Part shown: one piece after another, positions 57,401-63,720 of the stretch | How positions within the stretch are numbered: the stretch's first letter is position 1 | Layout of the letters: the number at the start of each line of letters is the position of its first letter | NCBI GenBank assembly: GCA_004794655.1 | Contig: SMMW01000619.1 | Location: 248,001-312,000, forward strand | Reading direction: 5' to 3' | DNA from: Marisa cornuarietis | Lineage: Eukaryota; Mollusca; Gastropoda; Architaenioglossa; Ampullariidae | DNA: 64,000 nucleotides | Program-made: the position numbers and the translations under genes | Notes under the pieces: model-generated | Told to the model about the DNA's origin: nothing | Databases searched by the model: none | What the model saw: the letters and a program-made list of their open reading frames with translations, nothing else

Positions 57401-59578
57401 TAAAGGTTATTTATAGTGCAAGAGGGTGAGCAAGCATCCATATATGCTTGCTTGCATATGTTTTGGTATCTATAGTGAATCAGAAATTTGTGGGTAGTGT
57501 ATAGTCAATGTGGGTAGTGTATGTTTATGTAAAAGAAAGGAAGTGAGGGAGAGAAATCAAGCAGGAAAAGCAAGAGAGATAGTGTGTGTGTGTACTTGCA
57601 GACACATGTGAAGGAAATAATTTTTTGGGGGGAGGAGTTGGGGGTGTATAATTAACATCACAAGTAGTAGCATCTGCAAGTGTGGGTGTGAGTGTGGTTA
57701 GTATTTGTCGAATATGTGGCGGGCATCAACCAGTCAGATTCCTAGTGTAATGTCACTTAGCAAATAAACAAATTCTTCTTCAGAAAATACTACAGAGAGG
57801 TGAAAGGATTGAATATTATAATTAAAGATGAAGACTTATGGGTTGGTAAAGTGTGAAAGGATTCAATATTATATTTGAAGATGAACACTTACGGGTTAGT
57901 GGAGTGTGAGAGACCTGCTGTAGACAGGTCAATAAAAATGTTGGAGGCACGACACATGCGTAGATGATCTGTGCACTCCAGGCTGGAGTCATCCTGCACC
58001 ATAAAATATTATGCCGTGTGACATTAGCATATATTATAGTTAACTGAATAATCTTTGGATAAGTTAGCTCTTTGAGTCTGGACCGGACAAATAAGTCCTG
58101 CCCCTTCAGAAACCATCAATGGCTGCCTGTCTGTCATATTCACTAATTATTACTACAAAACTATGCACACTAAAAACGACAAAATCCAAGCATTTAGCTG
58201 GGTGAATCCCATTTGAATAGAATTACATCGCTTAACATGAAAACAGGAGGATGGTTATTTTAAGATTAACATTTATTCGGATGTACCTTTTCAAATAACG
58301 ATGACGCCATTAATGCACATGGAAAGACGGCGAGCAATTGTCAACATTTTCGAGCGTATTCCTGACACCAAAGTTGTTATTCATCATCATATGTTTATTT
58401 ACTTCCATATATTGTTGGACCAGGATTAGACATTGCAGTGATCACCAACTGTTCACAAGCCTGTATCAAAATTTTCTTTTTGGAAATATGATTCGATAAA
58501 CCCAATATCCTTTGGATTACATGAAAGTGCTATTTCACAATGGAATGAGAAGGAATAGTTTCTTTCTCCTAACTTTGCACTTAAATTATAATTTTGATTT
58601 ATCTTCTTTTCAAGTTTAGTTAATATTTTTACAACTTTTTGAAAATACTTCAAAATCATGCACACCTGGGTATCAGAATCAAAGGTCAAAGCCTGGACTC
58701 AAAGTGTGAATATTGTAGATCAGAATTCATGCTAATACTTTCTACAACTGTTGAGGAAGCTTAGTCCCTACCTAAACCTGCTGACAGTCAACCTGACTTG
58801 TTTGAGCATCCTGTGTGCCAACACAACACATTACCAAAATCTGAGACAACTGTGTAAAATGAAGGTCAAGTGATGAACAGAATCCCAATTTACACCTGTA
58901 ACTGTACTGTGCCATCTGTGTTTTAACATTTTCTCATCAGTCAACCAGTGACTGCTTGCCAGCATTCTAGGCATAATCTATATTATAATCATAATATTAA
59001 CAGGGGCCATATTCACAGAGTAAAAGTAACCCTTTGCCCAGAGAAGCTGGCGGAAAATCAAAGACAAACTTCTTGTCTTTGTAATTACATCACAATGTCC
59101 AGACCCGATAGATGGTGCTTTATGTTACTTTACCCCAGAGAATATTTGCCACTGTTTTATGAATAAGACATACACACTGTTCAAGCATGACACCTGCCTC
59201 TAAACATTCATGGACTACAAGCAAGAATCAATACGAACTTCTACTTTGAAGATAGTTTGTACTGAGTACAATAAAACATTATCTAAGCATTCAATAGATG
59301 CAAGACACTGAAGATATAAACAGTTTCCAGTGGCAGGTGACACTCTCCACCTGATTATGGTGCTTCTTAATAACTGAAGGTAATCTGAAAAGATACTCCA
59401 TTTCTGTTGCTTATGAACAGCTGTAAATGAATAAGTGAATTCTATGTACTATCAACAACAAACACATACTGGCTGTCCAGGTTGACAATACAATTTCATT
59501 TCCTTTCTGTGTTGCCGGACATAACCAAAGTCTGCTGTATTCCAAAATTCCTCTTTCTGGCTTTTTTTGTCTGGTGCC
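30129..59578 (-). CDS. EOGT: EGF domain-specific O-GlcNAc transferase (EOGT), 5'-partial, 12 exons placed
   Basis: EOGT moves GlcNAc from UDP-GlcNAc to Ser/Thr between the fifth and sixth cysteines of folded EGF repeats (for example on Notch) in the ER lumen. Twelve minus-strand exons with AG acceptors and GT donors give, in order, pieces aligning with human EOGT from about residue 107 to the C-terminus. Landmarks are [26 protein letters not shown], the [11 protein letters not shown] block, [14 protein letters not shown] and GHHPTLG. Exon phases agree at every junction that can be tested. Trp and Arg at the positions of human W207 and R377 (altered in Adams-Oliver syndrome, from memory) are kept. 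The first exons, with the signal peptide, lie beyond 64000. Two internal pieces are unlocated: human ~333-362, between 45105 and 43218, and a ~31-bp exon between 42352 and 38370. The C-terminus is about 46 residues longer than human and ends RDDL. I recalled the human protein from memory; the identification itself is not in doubt. Confidence 0.95.
30735..30910 (+). mobile_element. Degenerate second SINE-like family
   Basis: A TGGTTAGAGTATAGGCC A box-like head is followed by CAATGGGTACCTGACAGC and GGGAAGGTAAGGCAGTAA. A similar body (GGAATGGGTATCTGAGGAAA, GGTAAAGTAGTAAAAAG) lies at 60690-60790. Confidence 0.45.
31014..34374. repeat. 50-bp satellite, ~67 units, in an EOGT intron
   Basis: Units of GTGCACTAAAGTACTAGATG, TTCCACCTACAGTAGCACAG, GTTAACCCGA have 48/49-bp deletion variants. 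Each unit holds the palindromes GTGCAC, AGTACT and GGTTAACC. Rare variants (TTCAACATAC at ~31829, 32718, 33210 and 33908, and AGTAACATAGG) recur in the same block order, so multi-unit blocks were duplicated. Confidence 0.98.
34378..35310 (+). pseudogene. Truncated LINE family A copy
   Basis: The copy starts inside the reverse transcriptase (GTCTGGAACAAGGGGCTATC...) directly after the satellite and follows the 55-57 kb copy with frameshifts and an internal deletion of the C-terminal region. It ends with the family 3' end [34 protein letters not shown] is intact. Confidence 0.9.
35411..35513 (-). CDS. EOGT: EOGT exon m (human ~444-474)
   Basis: The acceptor is TTTGTTTGTACAG and the donor GATGAG|GTTATT. 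The exon is 103 bp: one base completing Leu, then 34 codons. It encodes [20 protein letters not shown] and a following [14 protein letters not shown], aligning with human [20 protein letters not shown] and ITWRRQNKVFPQDK. The frame stays open past the donor to a TAA, but only splicing here joins in phase to the GHHPTLG exon. Confidence 0.94.
35514..36394. other. EOGT intron sequence without recognised elements
   Basis: Contains a (TCGG)n-like run at 35935-35951 and a repeated ACAGTACATGGTCATT. No gene supported. Confidence 0.4.
36395..36506. repeat. Inverted repeat, ~35-bp arms
   Basis: The left arm (36395-36429) with GCAAGAGCCTCGATTTCG and the right arm (36471-36506) with CGAAATTGAGGCTCTTGC are nearly complementary, around a ~41-base loop. 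Confidence 0.8.
36800..37280 (+). pseudogene. L2/CR1-type LINE C-terminal remnant
   Basis: Broken frames give [57 protein letters not shown] and SDSKAGF. This is the order of the C-terminal domain of L2/CR1-type reverse transcriptases. Stops interrupt it. Confidence 0.75.
37671..38278. repeat. 52-bp minisatellite derived from the EOGT exon l / donor boundary
   Basis: About eleven units of TCTCAACTACAATTCAAATA, TACCTCCCTAGTCTGGGAAC, CTTTGTAATTAG. On the minus strand each unit contains ~25 bases matching the end of EOGT exon l, the donor position, and ~10 bases of intron. Most units have GTAGTT where the real donor is GTGAGT. The farthest unit keeps GTGAGT (donor at 37681-37680), and the authentic donor is at 38278-38277. 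Confidence 0.93.
38279..38370 (-). CDS. EOGT: EOGT exon l (human ~413-443), GMHGAGLTH motif
   Basis: The acceptor is TTTGCTTTCAG and the donor GAATT|GTGAGT. The exon is 92 bp and encodes [20 protein letters not shown], then [10 protein letters not shown] and a split Leu. This is the GT61 signature block (human [20 protein letters not shown]). Its last ~25 bases, its donor and the start of the intron are tandemly repeated downstream in the minisatellite at 37671-38278. Confidence 0.97.
38640..40175 (-). pseudogene. Internally deleted I/Jockey-type LINE (gag knuckles plus RT C-terminus)
   Basis: Minus-strand 40173-39925 encodes a Cys-rich series, [31 protein letters not shown] and DCPE, typical of the CCHC knuckles of Jockey/I-type ORF1 proteins. 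Downstream, 39325-39143 carries [21 protein letters not shown], the RT C-terminal block of the same clade. The sequence at 38640-38850 recurs at 53455-53600. Endonuclease and RT core are missing. Confidence 0.72.
40176..42351. other. EOGT intron sequence
   Basis: AT-rich, no recognised elements. A ~31-bp EOGT exon is expected somewhere between 38371 and 42351 but could not be identified. The exon-like minus frame at 41085-41158 does not match EOGT. Confidence 0.4.
42352..42410 (-). CDS. EOGT: EOGT exon j (human ~385-404)
   Basis: The acceptor TGTGTCTGTTTCAG is strong, and the donor is AACAG|GTAAAA. The exon is 59 bp, 19 codons plus two bases of an Arg codon. It encodes [19 protein letters not shown], aligning with human [20 protein letters not shown]. 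It needs a small partner exon (1+3n bases, about 31 bp) before exon l, which I could not identify. Confidence 0.9.
42508..42523. repeat. (GT)n microsatellite
   Basis: GT run followed by G8, adjoining the SINE tail. Confidence 0.9.
42533..42600 (-). mobile_element. SINE 3' fragment (same family as 17924)
   Basis: The reverse complement contains TGTTTACAGAGCTGGCTGCC and CTTGCCGTGATATAGCCTGG, then CTCGGCGTAAAACACCAATT, matching the 3' half of the 17924 SINE. The tRNA-like head is missing. Confidence 0.85.
42600..42675. repeat. Dispersed repeat shared with 49870-49945
   Basis: TTCTGCCATTGTTGCAT, GACTGAAGATTTAAAGG and AACTCTGGTAAGAGCAA recur with substitutions at 49870-49945 in the same orientation. 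Both lie in EOGT introns. Confidence 0.6.
43150..43218 (-). CDS. EOGT: EOGT exon i (human ~362-383)
   Basis: The acceptor is TGTGTCTTACAG and the donor GATCAG|GTAACC. The exon is 69 bp, 23 codons, phase 0 at both ends. It encodes [20 protein letters not shown] then KDQ, aligning with human [20 protein letters not shown]. The Arg equivalent to human R377 is present. Because exons g and i are both phase 0, the missing segment would not break the frame. Confidence 0.95.
43312..43577 (+). pseudogene. LINE reverse transcriptase fragment ([12 protein letters not shown] block)
   Basis: The frame carries [20 protein letters not shown], then [18 protein letters not shown], from the RT thumb of a LINE family also seen at 52985-53279. 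It is only this segment, inserted between EOGT exons g and i. Confidence 0.8.
43578..44500. other. Unassigned intron sequence, possible transposase N-terminus
   Basis: A broken plus frame gives [20 protein letters not shown] and later a [18 protein letters not shown] segment, an acidic start that some piggyBac-like proteins show. That is too little to assign. The missing EOGT exon (human ~333-362) should lie in 43219-45104 but was not seen. Confidence 0.25.
44820..44890 (+). mobile_element. LINE 3' end with (ATT)n tail
   Basis: GTAAAGCACACTGAGTCTAC, GGGGAAATGCACTATATAG and ATCTGC(ATT)n: a conserved 3' end followed by a trinucleotide tail. The preceding 44640-44760 has a duplicated GTGTCTAGCTGGTTGCTTG-type unit. 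Confidence 0.6.
45105..45176 (-). CDS. EOGT: EOGT exon g (human ~309-332)
   Basis: The acceptor is ATATGTGTCTAG and the donor CCTCTA|GTAAGT. The exon is 72 bp, 24 codons, phase 0 at both ends. It encodes [20 protein letters not shown] then NMPL, aligning with human [20 protein letters not shown] NTPL. The next expected segment, about 30 residues starting SGCQNTG in human, was not found between here and 43218. Confidence 0.93.
45289..45390. repeat. ~50-bp tandem duplication
   Basis: Two diverged copies of CTTGGAGTCCTAGTTATCAA and AGTTATCACTCTGGGGCAAC. Confidence 0.75.
45696..45788 (-). CDS. EOGT: EOGT exon f (human ~278-308)
   Basis: The acceptor is TCTAATTATAG and the donor AAAAGG|GTGAGT. 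The exon is 93 bp, 31 codons, phase 0 at both ends. It encodes [20 protein letters not shown] and a following KDFDGKR, aligning with human [20 protein letters not shown] and YDSKR. Confidence 0.92.
45966..46255. repeat. Degenerate ~45-bp minisatellite
   Basis: Five or six diverged units share AATAAATCAGACATTCAT, a GCCACT/CTGGG core, and GACCATCC/AGCATCCC. Confidence 0.65.
46256..47079. other. EOGT intron sequence
   Basis: No recognised element or gene. Confidence 0.35.
47080..47728 (+). pseudogene. Truncated LINE family A copy
   Basis: Carries [18 protein letters not shown] and the C-terminal part of the reverse transcriptase with a deletion and frameshifts, and ends GGGACGACTGACTGACTTGA, the family 3' end. 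It is the third partial copy in the window. Confidence 0.9.
47800..47940. repeat. ~69-bp tandem duplication
   Basis: AATGTCTGTTAAATAATGGT, CCAGGCCACTACAGACT-type units occur twice with substitutions. Confidence 0.8.
48180..48475 (+). mobile_element. Possible LINE 3' end with (ATT)n tail
   Basis: TGTTAATAAAAA..TTGTC duplications are followed by GTGATGCTGCACGTTATGTT and (ATT)n, like the tails at 44820 and 37511. Not assigned to a clade. Confidence 0.35.
48504..48607 (-). CDS. EOGT: EOGT exon e (human ~244-277), MYHHFCDF segment
   Basis: The acceptor is CTATGTTGCAG and the donor ACACG|GTAAGA. The exon is 104 bp and encodes [20 protein letters not shown], then [14 protein letters not shown]. 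This is the most conserved block of the family (human [20 protein letters not shown]). The two leading bases complete a Thr codon begun in exon d, where human has Gly. Confidence 0.97.
48608..50766. other. EOGT intron between exons d and e
   Basis: Chance frames only (48839-49141, 49312-49605). The dispersed repeat at 49870-49945 is the only structured piece. Confidence 0.4.
50767..50858 (-). CDS. EOGT: EOGT exon d (human ~208-242)
   Basis: The acceptor TGTGTCCAG follows a T/GT-rich tract. The first G completes the Trp codon from exon c. The exon is 92 bp and encodes [16 protein letters not shown], then [13 protein letters not shown], aligning with human AELQSYTQL...AKCDIVIEKPTYFMKLDA. The donor GCCA|GTTAGT is weaker than its neighbours, but it gives the exact residue spacing of the human protein. 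Confidence 0.93.
51057..51450. repeat. Degenerate repeats in the EOGT intron between exons c and d
   Basis: Irregular units around GGGAAAATAACATGATGG and ACCTTGCACAGTTA recur several times without a clear period. Confidence 0.5.
51648..51752 (-). CDS. EOGT: EOGT exon c (human ~171-207)
   Basis: The acceptor is GTGTGTTCAG and the donor TCCTG|GTAATG. The exon is 105 bp and encodes [18 protein letters not shown] through KSPLQS and two bases of the next Trp codon. It matches human FKEDFFQSGEIGGHCKLD...KSPLQSW. The split Trp corresponds to human W207. The 6.1-kb intron upstream of this exon holds most of the LINE insertions in the gene. Confidence 0.95.
52025..52110. mobile_element. Short SINE-like 3' piece
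   Basis: TTGGTTGGTTGCTGGAGTGTAAC, CTAGCAACTAAGGCTATATC and ACAGCGAGAG resemble 54396-54446 (GGTTGGTTGTTTGTAACGCC, CTACTCAGGCTACATCACGA). Both look like the 3' part of another SINE family whose AGGCTATATCAC core is shared with the 17924 family. Confidence 0.45.
52111..52635. other. EOGT intron sequence
   Basis: A degenerate duplication (TCAAAGATGGTACTAATGTG / TCCAAGATGGTACCAGTGTG) lies at 52350-52450. No gene. Confidence 0.45.
52636..52874. repeat. Two adjacent short tandem duplications
   Basis: A ~46-bp unit (AGCCACCAAATAAACAATAC, GAAATAAAAACATAGATGAC) occurs about 2.5 times. A ~62-bp unit (CAGGTCTGGACCATGAGAGG...) follows twice. Confidence 0.9.
52985..53279 (-). pseudogene. LINE reverse transcriptase fragment
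   Basis: The minus frame carries [14 protein letters not shown], where Y/FADD is expected, then [20 protein letters not shown] and [15 protein letters not shown]. It is the same family as 43312-43577 and is truncated on both sides. Confidence 0.8.
53450..54260 (-). pseudogene. I/Jockey-type LINE C-terminal remnant
   Basis: 53455-53600 repeats the sequence at 38640-38790. 54250-54032 minus encodes [20 protein letters not shown] and VCPWCQG, the C-terminal zinc-binding segment also found at 59937-60290. Stops and gaps interrupt it. Confidence 0.65.
54261..55199. other. EOGT intron sequence
   Basis: Contains the short SINE-like piece at 54396-54446. Otherwise nothing recognised. Confidence 0.4.
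55200..57040 (+). mobile_element. LINE family A, near-intact reverse transcriptase
   Basis: An uninterrupted frame runs from about 55370 ([18 protein letters not shown]) through the in-frame Met at 55764 to a stop at 57033-57035, about 550 codons. RT landmarks are [74 protein letters not shown] and [12 protein letters not shown]. The C-terminal domain has [19 protein letters not shown] and [10 protein letters not shown]. The endonuclease is missing (5' truncation), so it cannot be autonomous. The 3' end is GGGACGACTGACTGACTGAC, shared with copies at 34378 and 47080. Probably RTE-related; the clade is not certain. Confidence 0.92.
57041..57380 (+). pseudogene. CR1/L2-type LINE thumb/C-terminal fragment
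   Basis: Reading starts right after the family A 3' end: [20 protein letters not shown], then [35 protein letters not shown] and [15 protein letters not shown], the C-terminal part of a different LINE reverse transcriptase. One frame change is visible near 57160. Confidence 0.78.
57381..57892. other. EOGT intron sequence
   Basis: A short tandem duplication (GTGAAAGGATTGAATATTAT / GTGAAAGGATTCAATATTAT, with AGATGAAGACTTATGGGTT) lies at 57800-57900 and runs to the exon b donor. Confidence 0.55.
57893..57993 (-). CDS. EOGT: EOGT exon b (human ~142-170)
   Basis: The acceptor is TATGGTGCAG and the donor is ..AACCC|GTAAGT. The exon is 101 bp, starting in phase 0 and ending with two bases of a split Pro codon. 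It encodes [18 protein letters not shown] and the following residues, aligning with human SDSSLVCSRYLQYCRATN, with both cysteines kept. It lies 1.5 kb downstream of exon a in the direction of transcription. Confidence 0.95.
57994..59469. other. EOGT intron between exons a and b
   Basis: AT-rich, only chance frames (58453-58689 minus, 58948-59166 plus). No element recognised. Confidence 0.4.
59470..59578 (-). CDS. EOGT: EOGT exon a (human ~107-142)
   Basis: The acceptor reads TTTTTATTACAG and the donor CCA|GTATGT. The exon is 109 bp: one base completing an upstream codon, then 36 codons. It encodes the segment with [10 protein letters not shown] and LYCQPGQP, aligning with FWKQADFGYA and VLCQP of human EOGT. 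It is the most 5' exon recognised. No exon carrying the preceding cysteine-rich segment was seen between 59579 and 64000. Confidence 0.92.
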
Positions 59579-59804
59579 CTGTAATAAAAAGAAACATTGC
59601 AAAAATGAAAACATTTTGATGAAAACTTGCATAAGGAGTTTACAGAGCCATTGTCATGTGTTGAATGTCAGTTGAGTGGCAGTTAGTCCTTTCCACAATG
59701 ACTAAGAACAAGCTAAATGATAGAGCATTAATGTCATAGGATGCCAGCAATGTACTGGGGGCTGGGGGGATGGGGGACTGGGAGGCTGGTAGGCTGGGTG
59801 GCAA

Positions 59805-59955
59805 TTAGTGTTTTATGCTGAGCCAGCACTTAAGGCTATGTCAGGGCAAGGCAGCCAGCCCTGTAAACAGATGCCACATGGAAAGTGAGAACAGCGTGCC
59901 TGAGACAAGAGCTGAACCCAGGACAGCCAAGCCTCACTATATTGGTGAGAGGCGG
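59805..59955 (-). mobile_element. SINE, nearly complete (same family as 17924)
   Basis: The reverse complement reads GGTTGGCTGTCC-like, a B box GGGTTCAGCTC, GGCACGCTGTTCTC, CATGTGGCATCTGTTTACAG, GGCTGGCTGCCTTGCC and CTCAGCATAAAACACTAATT. The A box end is diverged. It is older than the 17924 copy by substitution count. Confidence 0.85.
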
Positions 59956-60420
59956 TAAGAATCACTCACTTGGAACTTAAAAGCATTTAATTGGCTGATT
60001 TGTTGACAGCATGCAAGAGAAATGATCTTGTGACAAAGCCCTATCCTCCTCAAACATGTAAAAATAGCTGCTAATGAGGCGGACCTCAACAAGGGAAACA
60101 AAGAGTCTACAGTAAAAAACTCCCAGTGGATACTCTGGAGTCCAGGACAAGTAATTAAAACATGTACAATACTCAAAATTTCTTGACACCAAGGACAAAC
60201 TGGCGGTGGTTCACCTTGTAGGAGGTGTGAGTGCGTGGGACAGGTGTGTCCTACCGTTAATCTGGTAAGAACTACCTCCTCCCGCCGCACGGGACGGCAT
60301 GAAGGCAGGCGGTCTGAAGGAGAGGGAAGGGTGGCATGTAACTTATTTTGGCCCAGAGTGCAGGATCCAGAGAGTTAGTTGGTGGGAGAGATGGAAGTCT
60401 GAGACTAGACTCTCTGCTAA
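59940..60420 (-). pseudogene. I/Jockey-type LINE C-terminal zinc-binding segment
   Basis: The minus frame 60290-59937 begins RREEVVLTRLTVGHTCPTHS and continues [15 protein letters not shown] and VLITCPG. This matches the C-terminal domain of I/Jockey elements (xxEVxLTRLRIGHTxxTHxxLL...PxCxxC). It abuts the SINE at 59805. Confidence 0.8.
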
Positions 60421-61190
60421 CAAGTGAGGCTGCACAGTGTTAAAGGCAGAAGAAAAATCACCAAAGAGAAGCCTGGCATGAGCTCTAGGTTTCTCCAGAT
60501 GTTTGTACATAAGTCATTTGTTGATAGGTGACACTGACCTAGTCACTCTGAGTAGAATGAACTAGAGATTTGTGGACATATTATTACTGGAATATTTTTC
60601 CCCTGTTGTTTAGCCATGCTTTCCCCCAAAGCTGAGTGCTTAAAATGCTAGCACCCAAACCCAAAGGGAGGTCAGTTTTGATACCCAGTGGCACACCAAA
60701 CTTTCCCAAGTTGACCCAGCTGTTGGGAATGGGTATCTGAGGAAAGGTAAAGTAGTAAAAAGAAGAGATAGGACCACCCCTGAGAAAAGTGAGGTCTCTA
60801 GCACCTTACTCCCCAAATGACCTAAACAAACGGCTACAAGACAACCCTTACTTTTTTTATTCCCTGAACTCAAAGCAAGTAAAAGCAGCTTAATGCATGT
60901 GTGCAAGCAGAGAAAATGGAATCAGACTGGTACTGATGCATGTCTTATAGACATAATACAAGCAGCATTATTCTAAGCCTTTTGAAGTTTCTCCAGTAGG
61001 CAGGGGGTACAGGATTTGCTGTTTTATGCTGTTTTATGCTCACCTCACGCATGCTCGATTCTTGTGAACACAACTGTCACCCGCTACTGAATATTAGTTA
61101 ACCTATTCTGTTCTTACAAGCTCTGCATTCAAACAAACATAAACCTTAGCGTCCCTAGGATTAACACGCAGGGGTCAATCCCTGACAAGG
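60421..61190. other. Intron or upstream sequence with SINE-like and LTR-like pieces
   Basis: 60690-60790 resembles the SINE-like unit at 30735. 61165-61187 (CAGGGGTCAATCCCTGACA) resembles the 3' end of the LTR-like element at 1784-3526 (CACGGGTCGATCCGTGACA). Confidence 0.35.
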
Positions 61191-61385
61191 TGACAGGTCC
61201 TTCTTCAAGTGTGTGTGTGTGTTTGGTTGTCGAGGAGATAAATCCTACGTTATGTGTGCGTATGTGTGCATGTTTGTTTGGCTTTCAAGGTGACAGGTCC
61301 TACTTCATGTGTCTGTGTGTTTGTACATGTGTGTGTGTTTGTGTGCGCGTTTGGTTGTCAAGGTGGCAGGTCCGACTTCATGGCG
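61191..61385. repeat. Degenerate ~80-bp GT-rich minisatellite
   Basis: Units start CAAGGTGACAGGTCCTACTT and contain GTGTGTGTTTGGTTGTC; about three copies. Confidence 0.75.
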
Positions 61386-63097
61386 TAGTATTCCTTCCCT
61401 CTTTCCCTCCCACATAAACTCTCTGGTGCACAAAGTGCAAAAAGGTTAAACAGCAAGCAGTTGTTAGCTCCAGAATCATGCATGCCAGAAGGTGATAATC
61501 CTGATTGGTGGAGTAGGTCTGAGGACCTGTTTGCTGAAAGGTGTAGAAAATCAGTTTTCAACCTTGTAAATTGAATTAAGATTGGACCACTAACAACTGA
61601 GCAGTCAAGTTTCCACTGCTCTGTTAATGGCCAGTGAGGACTGAGGATGATCAGAGCAATGCAGTTATAAATCAGGGCCACAGCAAGGTCAATTTCGTAG
61701 CTTGTTTGCAATAAAGGACACAGCGCTAGGTTACCTTGAAATTGGGTGGGAACTATGCTGAAGCAATTATCAAGATGGCATACGCTAGACCAAGGATAGT
61801 GTCAACAAAGGGCAGCTTAGCCTCTCAGGCAGAAATCTTGATTCGTTTGAGCTGTGTGGGCAGCAAGCAGAGGTCTGTCTTGAGAAGGCATAAAGATTGC
61901 TGTTTGTACCAAGGTTTTACGTGTTTGTGCGTTAGGGTGTGTGGACTGAACCCCCTTGTAAATTAATGTCAGTACAGGACTGTGAATAGGACTGGGAATG
62001 ACCTGTGTTGTACCAAAGACACATGCACCCGTTAATTGCACCATGCTGAAATATTTATGTAAACTGTGAACCTTGGTGTTCAGAAACAAAATATTTGTCT
62101 GCTACTTTAAAGGAGACAGCCCCATGGCTGTGACATCTAGAGAAAGTTGAAAAGATAAGCTTGGACCATAGTTCTTGCTGAATCTACACAGGTAAATTTA
62201 TATGGGAATATTTTTCAATATATTGGAACATTTCTTTTTGTGGAGATTTGTGATAATTTGAAAAAAAACTCACAGCCTAACCATTCAGCCTCAAAATATA
62301 GAAAAATATGCAAAATGTTAGGCTGCAAATGACTGCCAATAAAATGGATACACTAGTCTATCATCTACTACTATTTACTATATAAAATTTATTATTATAT
62401 AAGGTTAAAGGTGATGGACTTAGTACCTTAGCCCCCTCACATGTACTGTTGGAGTGTCATGAAAATAAATAAGACAGAGAAGTACTGAAACAAGTCTTAA
62501 ATAAAAATAAACTTGCATTAAACATAAACAGCTGCCTTAAGCCCCCCACCTCTCACAAGAGCTATGGAATACTATACTGTCATTAGTGGTAACACTGGTG
62601 GCAAACCATCCTGACTCAAGATCCATTTAAACAAGCAAAGTACCAACTTGATAACATCTCCTTAAAAAAACAACAAAAACCAAACCAAAAACCTTAAACT
62701 TTACATAAATGAATTAGTAATACTGCTAACCTGCCATAAACATGCAGAAAATTTAAAATATGTTTGAAACAAGATATAGGAACAAAACATCCACAACCAG
62801 AATTATAAGCAAAATAAGGTAACTTAATAAAACAAAAAGTAAAAATCTAAACCCTTAAAAAGAACTTTAAAAACCATAAACAAAAGGTAAAGACGGTAAA
62901 AAAAACATACAAAAACCAGGTTTAAAATGACAAAACAATATGAAACTCAAGCAAACTGAAAGTCCTTAACCAGTAGAAACTAATGTAGTACTTACATCTA
63001 AGTACTTATCTAGAATAGAGCCACATAAGGGATCTGACAACCAACACACGACACTACCACTGCAGACTTGGCAGGCCTCCTATGGCAGCGAAACCCC
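61386..63097. other. AT-rich intron or upstream sequence
   Basis: No EOGT exon, other gene or recognised element was seen. Chance frames only. Confidence 0.4.
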
Positions 63098-63270
63098 TAT
63101 TCACCGTGTTGTCAAGGAGTTCATGTATTTGGTCATGCTGGGCACCGTGTTGTCAAGGAGATAATGTATTTGGTCACGCTGGGCACCGTGTTGTCAAGGA
63201 GTTAATGTATTTGGTCATTCTGGGCACCATGTTGTCAAGGAGTTAATGTATTTGATCAAGCTGGGCAGCA
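63098..63270. repeat. 41-bp minisatellite, four copies
   Basis: Units of CACCGTGTTGTCAAGGAGTT AATGTATTTGGTCACGCTGGG with few changes. Confidence 0.93.
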
Positions 63271-63499
63271 ACTCTTGCATCAGATATTCTAGAAACTATT
63301 TCAATTGTTCCTAGAGTTTCTGGGTCTTTATTCCAGAAAAAGAGAAATTAATAATCCTCACCAGTTCTGACTATCACCAGGACAGTCTGGCACCTTGTCT
63401 GCATTGTTGCAATCATTTTCATATCCCCAGCAGTGATCTTCTCCAACACTTGACCTCAACCCCTCCTGTAACCATCACAATCCTCAATGTTCATCACTA

Positions 63500-63720
63500 C
63501 CATCAACACCTTGACTTGTCTTTAAACATTGATAGTACTCATTACTGAATGCCAATATCAAGTACTTTTCCTTAACAATACAATACAATACCACTTTATT
63601 TATCCCCAAGGGATAACACTGATAGCACTCATTACTGAAAACCAGTATCAAGTACTTGTCCTTAAACATTCATGGTACTCATTACTGAAAGCCAAGATCA
63701 AGTACCTCAAAGTCTTTTAC
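63500..63720. repeat. ~65-bp degenerate repeat interrupted by an element tail
   Basis: Three copies of GTACTCATTACTGAAAGCCA AGATCAAGTACTT. The first is interrupted by AATACAATACAATACCACTT TATTTATCCCCAAGGG, the reverse complement of a SINE/LINE-type 3' end with a TATTG repeat tail. Confidence 0.65.

Noticed and set aside
58453..58689. 78-codon minus frame in the intron between EOGT exons a and b
   Set aside because: AT-rich Lys/Asn/Phe composition, no match to EOGT; exons a and b already join in phase without it.
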